Assembly: GCA_009746045.1 (NCBI GenBank)
Contig: RPFO01001598.1
Location: forward strand, 506,501-547,568
DNA from: Mesostigma viride
Taxonomy: Eukaryota > Streptophyta > Mesostigmatophyceae > Mesostigmatales > Mesostigmataceae
Reading direction: 5' to 3'
Length of the DNA: 41,068 nucleotides
Within the stretch, counting starts at the first letter, position 1. Every line of letters begins with the position of its first letter. The position numbers and the translations under genes are program-made. Under the pieces are notes generated by a model. That model was not told where the DNA came from. It did not search any database and saw only the letters and a program-made list of their open reading frames with translations. Below are positions 11,085-20,619 of the stretch, one piece after another.

Positions 11085-11207
11085 TTTGTGAGCTCACGCT
11101 CGTATTATCTATGACTTGCGGCATACTCAAAGGGGGAGGGGCGGCCGCAGTAGTCAGTCCGACTAGAAGTGAGGGGGGGGGTAGTGTGGACCGGGGGTGG
11201 CGCGGCG

Positions 11208-11330
11208 CCACTGGCCTTTTGGTCAGTGGGCTGGCGCGCGCCACGGCACCACTGGCCTTTTTGGTCAGTGGGCTGGCGCGCGTCACGGTGCCACTGGCCT
11301 TTTGGTCAGTGGGCTGGCACGCGCCACCCC
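11208..11330 (+). repeat. Three 41/42-bp hairpin repeats in the R 5' segment
   Basis: CCACTGGCCTTTTGGTCAGTGG starts at 11208, 11249 and 11291 (with TTTTT in the second copy), each followed by GCTGGC(G/A)CGCG. Each forms a 9-bp stem with a 4-5-nt loop and one wobble pair. The same triplet occurs in every R 5' segment (from about 14031, 31335 and 32928). If R is an LTR, these lie in the U3-like upstream region. Confidence 0.85.
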
Positions 11331-11799
11331 AGGGCGGTCCGACTACTTAGGGTTGTGGTACTGCCACAATTAGGCCTCTTTGCAGCTGTCGCGACCATCG
11401 AAATTCGGTGGCGGCTGGCCATGGCGGCACAAGCCCAAATTAGTCGATGGCTACCAGCCTTCCCGTTTATTCGGGAGGGCCCAGAGTGATTTAAATTTTT
11501 GGCCGCCGAGGGGGGAAGGTGGCGGGGCCCCTGTTTTTCGAAGTACAGGACTCGATTTCCACTGCATTATTTGGGCGCCGACCGACACTATGGAACATCA
11601 TCTCCTGCCACGAGATGATTTGGGCAGGCCAGGCCACAGTCGACGGGAGCTGTGGAGTAGTGCAGGCGGGTGGTAAAAATCGTGAGATGGTGCAGGAATC
11701 ACTGTAAAACAGTATTGCGTGGGCCAAGCTGCCGAAACCTGAAATTCAGTTCGCCTGGCGTATTCCCTCCGGCCGGCGTGGGCCAGAAGGGGAGGTGCG

Positions 11800-12005
11800 A
11801 GTTACGTTAAATAGTGCCAGAACCTTTTGCCGCCTGAGGCAAATCGGTCCGTAACACTATTTTGCCCGGAATAACCACTTCCGAGCACCCAAGTTAATTC
11901 GGCCGAATTAACTTGGGTGCTCGGAAGTGGTTATTCCGGGCAAAATAGTGTTACGGACCGATTTGCCTCAGGCGGCAAAAGGTTCTGGCACTATTTAACG
12001 TAACT
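11800..12005. repeat. Perfect 206-bp palindrome
   Basis: By direct comparison the two 103-nt arms are exact reverse complements, including the subtype change GTGCCAGAACC/GGTTCTGGCAC, and meet at TTCGGCCGAA with no loop. It could form a cruciform or a full-length hairpin. It is the reference form for the other PAL palindromes. Confidence 0.95.
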
Positions 12006-13018
12006 AAAACCTGGCCTCGTGGAGGGGGGACGAAGAGCCCGAGACATCCGCCTAGGCCGCTGAGCACGCACCACTAAATGCGCCGGAGCTGCCTCAGTGA
12101 GGATTCGAACCCCTGACCTCCAAGGTGCACAGGTTTTAGTTACGTTAAATAGTGCCAGAACCTTTTGCCGCCTGAGGCAAATCGGTCCGTAACACTATTT
12201 TGCCCGGAATAACCACTTCCGAGCACCCAAGTTAATTCGGCCGAATGAACTTGGGTGCTCGGAAGTGGTTATTCCGGGCAAAATAGTGTTACGGACCGAT
12301 TTGCCTCAGGCGGCAAAAGGTTCCGGCACTATTTAACGTAACTAAAACCTGGCCTCGTGGAGGGGGGACGAAGAGCCCGAGACATCCGCCTAGGCCACTG
12401 AGCACGCACCACTAAATGCGCCGGAGCTGCCTCAGTGAGGATTCGAACCCCTGACCTCCAAGGTGCACAGGTTTTAGTTACGTTAAATAGTGCCGGAACC
12501 TTTTGCCGCCTGAGGCAAATCGGTCCGTAACACTATTTTGCCCGGAATAACCACTTCCGAGCACCCAAGTTAATTCGGCCGAATTAACTTGGGTGCTCGG
12601 AAGTGGTTATTCCGGGCAAAATAGTGTTACGGACCGATTTGCCTCAGGCGGCAAAAGGTTCCGGCATTATTTAACGTAACTAAAACCCGTGCACCTTGGA
12701 GGTCAGGGGTTCGAATCCTCACTGAGGCAGCTCCGGCGCATTTAGTGGTGCGTGCTCAGCGGCCTAGGCGGATGTCTCGGGCTCTTCGTCCCCCTCCACG
12801 AGGCCAGGTTTTAGTTACGTTAAATAGTGCCGGAACCTTTTGCCGCCTGAGGCAAATCGGTCCGTAACACTATTTTGCCCGGAATAACCACTTCCGAGCA
12901 CCCAAGTTAATTCGGCCGAATTAACTTGGGTGCTCGGAAGTGGTTATTCCGGGCAAAATAGTGTTACGGACCGATTTGCCTCAGGCGGCAAAAGGTTCCG
13001 GCACTATTTAACGTAACT
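11800..13018. mobile_element. PAL element 3: four palindromes, three cores, inserted in R
   Basis: Target duplication GTGCG at 11795-11799 and 13019-13023. The uninterrupted site is at 31922-31926 in R composite B, where GTGCG occurs once. Palindromes: 11800-12005, 12138-12343, 12476-12681, 12813-13018, all 206 bp. Cores: 12006-12137 and 12344-12475 (B box minus) and 12682-12812 (B box plus). The orientation order (minus, minus, plus) equals that of element 1 although the site and base subtype (GTGCC(A/G)G) differ, so the whole composite appears to have moved as one unit. Confidence 0.93.
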
Positions 13019-13067
13019 GTGCGGGGTATGGCGAGGTGACGAATTGTTGGGGGAAGTGTCCATGCAG

Positions 13068-13074
13068 TATATAA
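13068..13074 (+). promoter_or_regulatory. TATA box in R composite A
   Basis: TATATAAGGGCAG fits a Pol II TATA box. AATAAA lies about 780 bp downstream on the same strand, defining a possible short transcript. The same arrangement is at 31971 and 32748. An ATG only 28 bp after the TATA is too close to the expected start site to be trusted. Confidence 0.45.
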
Positions 13075-13344
13075 GGGCAGAATTTTACCCAACGCATGGA
13101 GGAGGAGGAGCCTCGTGCTGCAGACGAGAGGGTAGGGTCCGGTGCCTTAACGGGCACCCGGCTACTGCTATGTTACATCGTTGGTCTGCTTCCATGGTGC
13201 AAAAACATAAAAACGGGATGACGGGGCATGGCGTACAGGCGGAGGGGGAATCCAAGGACGCAGCTTGGGTGCGGGGGAGGGTGCGTGGAAAACCCCTCAC
13301 GGGTTGGCAGGTTTCCAAAAAAATTTTCCCCTCGCACCCCGCGT

Positions 13345-13411
13345 GGAAAACGCGAAGGCTCCGCCTCGCCCGCGGTAAGGCTGCGGGCTCCGCTCTGCCT
13401 TTGCGTTTTCC
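13345..13411. other. Hairpin in the R transcribed segment
   Basis: GGAAAACGCGAAGG (13345-13358) pairs with CCTTTGCGTTTTCC (13398-13411) with one mismatch, around a GC-rich loop of about 39 nt. It is conserved in R composite B (near 32247-32313). Confidence 0.6.
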
Positions 13412-13847
13412 CCGCCCCCCACGAGGGGGGGGACGTGTAAGGACCCACCTGTGTGGCGGGCCCGTCACTGGGGTTGTGTTTTATCCGGCGTGTCTTTACC
13501 CTCGACGAGTTGCACCTCTTGGGGTGAGGGGATGTGTGCTGGGCCTGGGGATGAATCATCCTGCTCAGGAAGACTATTAGCTCCCCCCGTTGTATTGCCG
13601 CCTGGCTAGGCTGATGGAGCCGCTGGTAGCGGCAGGGGACACGGGGGGCAACGGGAGGCGGGGTCACGCGACAGCCTGCGGCCGAGGGCCAGGTTGGGGG
13701 TGTAGGGTATTACAAGTCCAGGTCCTCATGACTGGCCCAGGTGAGTTGGCCCTGGTAATGTGATGTCCTAGCCACCTGTCGGGTGGCCTAGTTAGTCTAG
13801 AGTCTCAGATTGGCTACGGCCTTGACGTGGGCTTATCACTTATATGT

Positions 13848-13853
13848 AATAAA
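13848..13853 (+). promoter_or_regulatory. Polyadenylation signal AATAAA in R composite A
   Basis: AATAAA in the context ATATGTAATAAATCTGG, just before the 3' end of R copy 1. Repeated at 32748-32753 and 33276-33281. Placed as expected if R ends with the end of a transcript. Confidence 0.4.
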
Positions 13854-14216
13854 TCTGGTTCTTCTGGCAGCCCCTCACTCCAATGGGATAAAGCAATGAT
13901 TGGATTTTGTGAGCTCACGCTCGTATTATCTATGACTTGCGGCATACTCAAAGGGGGAGGGGCGGCCGCAGTAGTCAGTCCGACTAGAAGTGAGGGGGGG
14001 GGTAGTGTGGACCGGGGGTGGCGCGGCGCCACTGGCCTTTTGGTCAGTGGGCTGGCGCGCGCCACGGCACCACTGGCCTTTTTGGTCAGTGGGCTGGCGC
14101 GCGTCACGGTGCCACTGGCCTTTTGGTCAGTGGGCTGGCACGCGCCACCCCAGGGCGGTCCGACTACTTAGGGTTGTGGTACTGCCACAATTAGGCCTCT
14201 TTGCAGCTCCCACCCG

Positions 14217-15042
14217 AGTTACGTTAAATAGTGTCGGAACCTTTTGCCCACTGAGGCAAATCGGTCCGTCACACTATTTTGCCCGGAATAACCACTTCCG
14301 AGCACCCAAGTTAATTCGGCCGAATTAACTTGGGTGCTCGGAAGTGGTTATTCCGGGCAAAATAGTGTGACGGACCGATTTGCCTCAGTGGGCAAAAGGT
14401 TCCGACACTATTTAACGTAACTAAAACCTGGCCTCGTGGAGGGGGACGAAGAGCCCGAGACATCCGCCTAGGCCGCTGAGCACGCACCACTAAATGCGCC
14501 GGAGCTGCCTCAGTGAGGATTCGAACCCCTGACCTCCAAGGTGCACGGGTTTTAGTTACGTTAAATAGTGTCGGAACCTTTTGCCCACTGAGGCAAATCG
14601 GTCCGTCACACTATTTTGCCCGGAATAACCACTTCCGAGCACCCAAGTTAATTCGGCCGAATTAACTTGGGTGCTCGGAAGTGGTTATTCCGGGCAAAAT
14701 AGTGTGACGGACCGATTTGCCTCAGTGGGCAAAAGGTTCCGACACTATTTAACGTAACTAAAACCCGTGCACCTTGGAGGTCAGGGGTTCGAATCCTCAC
14801 TGAGGCAGCTCCGGCGCATTTAGTGGTGCGTGCTCAGCGGCCTAGGCGGATGTCTCGGGCTCTTCGTCCCCCCTCCACGAGGCCAGGTTTTAGTTACGTT
14901 AAATAGTGTCGGAACCTTTTGCCCACTGAGGCAAATCGGCCGAATTAACTTGGGTGCTCGGAAGTGGTTATTCCGGGCAAAATAGTGTGACGGACCGATT
15001 TGCCTCAGTGGGCAAAAGGTTCCGACACTATTTAACGTAACT
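14217..15042. mobile_element. PAL element 4: two full palindromes and one truncated
   Basis: Target duplication ACCCG at 14212-14216 and 15043-15047. The intact site is ACCCG at 33110-33114 in R composite B. Palindromes: 14217-14422 and 14554-14759 (206 bp), then 14892-15042 (151 bp, arm deletion). Cores: 14423-14553 (B box minus) and 14760-14891 (B box plus). All modules are of the GTGTCGG subtype, with CCCACTGAGG/CCTCAGTGGG and GTCACACT/AGTGTGAC in matched arms. Confidence 0.92.
14892..15042. repeat. Truncated PAL palindrome
   Basis: The left arm jumps from GGCAAATCGG straight to CCGAATTAAC, losing 55 nt just left of the centre. TCGG occurs at both edges of the missing stretch, so a microhomology deletion inside the hairpin is the simplest cause. 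The right arm is complete. Confidence 0.85.
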
Positions 15043-15060
15043 ACCCGCCCTCCCTCGCTG

Positions 15061-18000
15061 TGTGTGTGTGCAGTTGCCCCTTGCGTGCGCGGTGGATGTA
15101 CGTGTGTGTGCAGCCGCCCCTTGCGTGCGCGGTGTATGTACGTGTGTGTGCAGCCGGCCCTTGCGTGCATGGTGTATGTACATGTGTGTGCAGTCGCCCC
15201 GTGCGTGCGCAGTGGATGTACGTGTGTGGGTAGCCGTCCCTTGCGTGCGCGGTGGATCTACGTGCGCGGTGTGTGTACGTGTGAGTGCAGCCGGCCCCTT
15301 GCGTGCATGGTGTATGTACATGTGTGTGCAGCCGCCCCTTCCGTGCATGGTGTGTGTACGTGTGTGTGCATGCAGCCGGCCCCTTGCGTGCATGGTGTAT
15401 GTACATGTGTGTGCATGCCGGCCCTTGCGTGCATGGTGTGTGTACGTGTGTGTGCAGCCGCCCCTTGCGTGCGCGGTGGATGTACGTGTGTGTGCAGCCG
15501 CCCCTTGCGTGCATGGTGTGTGTACGTGTGTGTGCAGTTGCCCCTTGCGTGCATGGTGTGTGTACGTGTGTGTGCAGCCGCCCCTTGCGTGCGCGGTGTA
15601 TGTACGTGTGTGTGCAGTCGCTCCTTGCGTGCATGGTGTGTGTACGGGTGTGTGCATGCCGGCCCTTGCGTGCATGGTGTGTGTACGTGTGTGTGCAGCC
15701 GCCCCTTGCGTGCGCGGTGGATGTACGTGTGTGTGCAGCCGCCCCTTGCGTGCATGGTGTATGTACACGTGTGTGCAGCCGCCCCTTGCGTGCATGGTGT
15801 ATGTACATGTGAGTGCAGCCGGCCCCTTGCGTGCGCGGTGGATGTACATGTGTGTGCAGCCGCCCCTTGCGTGCGCGGTGTGTGTACGTGTGTGTGCAGT
15901 TGCCCCTTGCGTGCGCGGTGGATGTACGTGTGTGTGCAGCCGCCCCTTGCGTGCGCGGTGTATGTACGTGTGTGTGCAGCCGGCCCTTGCGTGCATGGTG
16001 TATGTACATGTGTGTGCAGTCGCCCCGTGCGTGCGCAGTGGATGTACGTGTGTGGGTAGCCGTCCCTTGCGTGCGCGGTGGATCTACGTGCGCGGTGTGT
16101 GTACGTGTGAGTGCAGCCGGCCCCTTGCGTGCATGGTGTATGTACATGTGTGTGAAGCCGCCCCTTCCGTGCATGGTGTGTGTACGTGTGTGTGCATGCA
16201 GCCGGCCCCTTGCGTGCATGGTGTATGTACACGTGAGTGCAGCCGGCCCTTGCGTGCGCGGTGTGTGTAAGTGTGCGTGCAGTCGCTCCTTGCGTGCATG
16301 GTGTGTGTACGTGTGTGTGCAGCCGCCCCTTGAGTGCGCGGTGTGTGTAAGTGTGCCTGCAGTCGCTCCTTGCGTGCATGGTGTGTGTACATGTGTGTGC
16401 AGCCGCCCCTTCCGTGCATGGTGTGTGTACGTGTGTGTGCAGCTGGCCCTTGCGTGCGCGGTGTATGTACGTTTGTGTGCAGCCGTCCCTTCCGTGCATG
16501 GTTAGTGTACATGTGTGTGCAGCCGCCCCTTGCGTGCATGGTGTATGTACATGTGAGTGCAGCCGGCCCTTGCGTACGCGGTGTATGTACGTGTGTGTGC
16601 ACTCGCCCCTTGCGTGCGCGGTGGATGTACGTGTGTGCGCACTCGCCCCTTGCGTGCATGGTGTATGTACACGTGAGTGCAGCCGGCCCTTGCGTGCGCG
16701 GTGTGTGTAAGTGTGCGTGAAGTCGCTCCTTGCGTGCATGGTGTGTGTACGTGTGTGTGCAGCCGCCCCTTGCGTGCGCGGTGGATGTACGTGTGTGTGC
16801 AGCCGCCCCTTGCGTGCGCGGTGGATGTACGTGTGTGTGCACTCGCCCCTTGCGTGCGCGGTGGATGTACGTGTGTGTGCACTCGCCCCTTGCGTGCGCG
16901 GTGGATGTACGTGTGTGCAGGCGTCCCTTGCGTGCGTGGTGTATGTACATGTGAGTGCCGTCGCCCCAAGCGTGCATGGTGTGTGTACGTGTGTGTGCAG
17001 GCGTCCCTTGCGTGCGTGGTGTGTGTACATGTGAGTGCAGCCGGCCCTTGCGTGCGCGGTGGATGTACGTGTGTGTGCAGCCGCCCCTTGCGTGCATGGT
17101 GTGTGTACGTGTGTGTGCAGCCGCCCCTTGCGTGCGCGGTGTATGTACGTGTGTGTGCCGTCGCCCCAAGCGTGCATGGTGTGTGTACGTGTGTGTGCAG
17201 TTGCCCCTTGCGTGCGCGGTGGATGTACGTGTGTGTGCACTTGCCCCTTGCGTGCGCGGTGTGTGTGTAAGTGTGCGTGCACTCGCCCCTTGCGTGCATG
17301 GTGTATGTACATGTGAGTGCAGCCGGCCCCTTGCGTGCATGGTGTATGTACACGTGTGTGCAGCCGCCCCTTGCGTGCATGGTGTATGTACATGTGAGTG
17401 CAGCCGTCCCTTGCGTGCGCGGTGGATCTACGTGCGCGGTGTGTGTACGTGTGAGTGCAGCCGGCCCCTTGCGTGCATGGTGTATGTACATGTGTGTGCA
17501 GCCGCCCCTTCCGTGCATGGTGTGTGTACGTGTGTGTGCATGCAGCCGGCCCCTTGCGTGCATGGTGTATGTACATGTGTGTGCATGCCGGCCCTTGCGT
17601 GCATGGTGTGTGTACGTGTGTGTGCAGCCGCCCCTTGCGTGCGCGGTGGATGTACGTGTGTGTGCAGCCGCCCCTTGCGTGCATGGTGTGTGTACGTGTG
17701 TGTGCAGCCGCCCCTGGCGTGCGCGGTGTATGACGTACGTGTGTGTGCATGCCGGCCCTTGCGTGCATGGTGTGTGTACGTGTGTGTGCAGCCGCCCCTT
17801 GCGTGCGCGGTGTATGTACATGTGAGTGCCGTCGCCCCAAGCGTGCATGGTGTGTGTACGTGTGTGTGCAGTTGCCCCTTGCGTGCGCGGTGTATGTACA
17901 TGTGAGTGCAGCCGGCCCCTTGCGTGCGCGGTGTGTGTACGTGTGTGTGCAGTTGCCCCTTGCGTGCGCGGTGGATGTACGTGTGTGTGCAGGCGTCCCT

Positions 18001-19699
18001 TGCGTGCATGGTGGATGTACGTGTGTGTGCAGGCGTCCCTTGCGTGCGCGGTGTGTGTTGTGTAAGTGTGCGTGCATGGTGTGTGTACGTGTGTGTGCAG
18101 TTGCCCCTTGCGTGCGCGGTGTATGTACATGTGAGTGCAGCCGGCCCCTTGCGTGCGCGGTGTGTGTACGTGTGTGTGCAGTTGCCCCTTGCGTGCGCGG
18201 TGGATGTACGTGTGTGTGCAGGCGTCCCTTGCGTGCATGGTGGATGTACGTGTGTGTGCAGCCGCCCCTTGCGTGCGCGGTGTATGTACATGTGAGTGCC
18301 GTCGCCCCAAGCGTGCATGGTGTGTGTACGTGTGTGTGCAGTTGCCCCTTGCGTGCGCGGTGTATGTACATGTGAGTGCAGCCGGCCCCTTGCGTGCTGT
18401 AAGTGTGCGTGCACTCGCCCCTTGCGTGCATGGTGTATGTACACGTGTGTGCAGCCGCCCCTTGCGTGCATGGTGTATGTACATGTGTGTGCAGCCGCCC
18501 CTTCCGTGCATGGTGTGTGTACTTGTGTGTGCAGCCGCCCCTTGCGTGCGCGGTGTATGTACATGTGAGTGCAGCCGGCCCCTTGCGTGCATGGTGTATG
18601 TACATGTGTGTGCAGCCGCCCCTTCCGTGCATGGTGTGTGTACGTGTGTGTGCAGCCGGCCCCTTGCGTGCATGGTGTATGTACATGTGTGTGCATGCCG
18701 GCCCTTGCGTGCATGGTGTGTGTACGTGTGTGTGCAGCCGCCCCTTGCGTGCGCGGTGGATGTACGTGTGTGTGCAGCCGCCCCTTGCGTGCATGGTGTG
18801 TGTACGTGTGTGTGCAGCCGCCCCTTGCGTGCGCCGTGTATGTACGTGTGTGTGCATGCCGGCCCTTGCGTGCATGGTGTGTGTACGTGTGTGTGCAGCC
18901 GCCCCTTGCGTGCGCGGTGTATGTACATGTGAGTGCCGTCGCCCCAAGCGTGCATGGTGTGTGTACGTGTGTGTGCAGCCGGCCCTTGCGTGCATGGTGT
19001 GTGTACGTGTGTGTGCAGCCGCCCCTTGCGTGCGCGGTGGATGTACGTGTGTGTGCAGCCGCCCCTTGCGTGCATGGTGTGTGTACGTGTGTGTGCAGCC
19101 GCCCCTTGCGTGCGCGGTGTATGTACGTGTGTGTGCATGCCGGCCCTTGCGTGCATGGTGTGTGTACGTGTGTGTGCAGCCGCCCCTTGCGTGCGCGGTG
19201 TATGTACATGTGAGTGCCGTCGCCCCAAGCGTGCATGGTGTGTGTACGTGTGTGTGCAGTTGCCTCTTGCGTGCGCGGTGGATGTACGTGTGTGTGCACT
19301 CGCCCCTTGCGTGCGCGGTGGATGTACGTGTGTGTGCACTCGCCCCTTGCGTGCGCGGTGGATGTACGTGTGTGTGCAGGCGTCCCTTGCGTGCGTGGTG
19401 TATGTACATGTGAGTGCCGTCGCCCCAAGCGTGCATGGTGTGTGTACGTGTGTGTGCAGTTGCCCCTTGCGTGCATGGTGTGTGTACGTGTGTGTGCAGC
19501 CGCCCCTTGCGTGCGCGGTGTATGTACGTGTGTGTGCAGTCGCTCCTTGCGTGCATGGTGTGTGTACGGGTGTGTGCATGCCGGCCCTTGCGTGCATGGT
19601 GTGTGTACGTGTGTGTGCATGCCGGCCCTTGCGTGCATGGTGTGTGTACGTGTGTGTGCAGTTGCCCCTTGCGTGCGCGGTGTATGTACATGTGAGTGC
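15061..19699. repeat. 40-bp minisatellite, block 5
   Basis: The longest uninterrupted block (4.6 kb, about 115 units). Pieces repeat blocks 2 and 4 (15062-15400 and 15895-16230 match about 6310-6640). It has local unit damage, for example shortened units near 18055-18075 and 18395-18410. It ends at the CACTA-like element, whose GC duplication is 19698-19699 and 28260-28261, and continues in phase in block 6. A minus-strand open frame of 1,564 codons covers most of it but starts inside the transposon, so I reject it as a gene. Confidence 0.97.
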
Positions 19700-19735
19700 C
19701 ACTAAGCGATTTTTCTACGCGTCGTAAAGGTATAC
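19700..19735 (+). repeat. Left TIR of the CACTA-like element
   Basis: 36 bp, matching the complement of 28224-28259 at all but two positions (15 and 30). Confidence 0.92.
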
Positions 19736-20250
19736 GAGTTGTTAACGTTGCGGAAACGAAAAAGTACATGAAAAGTATACCGTTTCGACAGGTACACTTT
19801 AACGTACGCGGGCTGGATCTGATTTTGTGGTTGTAACGTTTGTTTGTACTGAAAAGATACGGCACAGCCGTATCCCTAGCGAGAATTTTTTCGTGCCTGA
19901 CACTAGCTGTTCGTGTCCTGAACAATTTTCTGAACTTCACGGAGACGTTCAAAGTGTGTAACGCTTTTGTCGTTACGACTCGTTAACGAAACAAAAGTGT
20001 TTAGTTCGTAGCCAACTAGGTCCCAGATACGGCGCTTGGAGTCATGTCTTGTATGTGGATCGTATTTTTTTCGTCCAAGATACTTGTAAGATATACAATA
20101 TGTTCTTGTCCGTATGACTTAGAGGCAGGTGTACTGTCATCGCATCTTGCAGGTGTACCAGTACTGGCTGCAATTTGTAGTTTTCAAGGTTCAGGATAAT
20201 CAACGCATCCGTTTAACGTATACTGATCGCCCACAACAACAACAACGAGG
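19736..20250. other. Left subterminal region of the CACTA-like element
   Basis: AT-leaning, with many AACG(T/A) and TACG words in both orientations (GTTAACGTTG, TTTAACGTACG, GTTACGACTCGTTAACG, GTTTAACGTATAC). This is typical of subterminal binding arrays. No gene. Confidence 0.5.
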
Positions 20251-20481
20251 GTGCAACATGCAGCCTTTTCTAGAAATATTCGATGCATTGGGACTTGGGC
20301 GTTTTTAGGGGGACGAGTAATTTACAACGTGCGTGAGTCACGCCACGGAAGGGTACACGCCATGATGAAATCCGCACCTTGCGCGAGAACGGGTTATCAG
20401 CGCAAGTGGGGACATTTGAGTCTGGGCGAGGGGGGCATTCTGTTTATCGATCAATGTCGATGCTATCAGGGTTTACACATC

Positions 20482-20616
20482 CTCGTGAATAGAATTTTAT
20501 GTCCACGCAGGCTTTAGCCATTCGATCCTATTAGGGTTATTTCACAATCTCGTGAATAGAATATCATTTCCACGCAGGCTTTCGCCATTCGAATGGTGAA
20601 AGCCTGCGTGGAAATG
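20482..20616. repeat. Direct duplication ending in a 52-bp palindrome
   Basis: CTCGTGAATAGAAT followed by CCACGCAGGCTTT(A/C)GCCATTCGA occurs twice (20482-20526 and 20549-20592). The second copy runs into its own inverse: 20565-20590 and 20591-20616 are 26-nt arms with one mismatch and no spacer (centre TTCGAA). Confidence 0.85.
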
Positions 20617-20619
20617 AAA

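Larger units (their letters stand above)
11085..15060 (+). mobile_element. R composite A (LTR-like tandem element with two nested PAL insertions)
   Basis: Copy 1 runs from TTTGTGAGCTCACG (11085) to GCAATGATTGGA (about 13904) with PAL element 3 inside. Copy 2 restarts at 13906 with the same 300-bp 5' segment, then a short CCCACCCGCCCTCCCTCGCTG tail split by PAL element 4, and stops at minisatellite (15060). Without the PAL insertions copy 1 is about 1.6 kb and nearly identical to the copy at 31212-32803; differences include a GTCACTG versus GTG change near 13467. LTR-like traits are a GC-rich upstream segment, TATATAAG at 13068, AATAAA at 13848 and tandem end-to-end copies. No protein-coding region, PBS or RT is visible. 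It may be a solo/tandem LTR or a non-coding satellite-like transposon. Confidence 0.7.

Noticed and set aside
13044-13580. 178-codon ORF in the R composite (and 31797-32426)
   Set aside because: Frame is not kept between the two copies (the indel near 13467 shifts it) and overlapping frames of similar length exist on both strands.
15258-19952. 1,564-codon minus-strand open frame (His/Thr/Cys-rich repeats)
   Set aside because: Starts inside the CACTA-like element, runs through its TIR and covers a stop-free 40-bp repeat; other frames are equally open.
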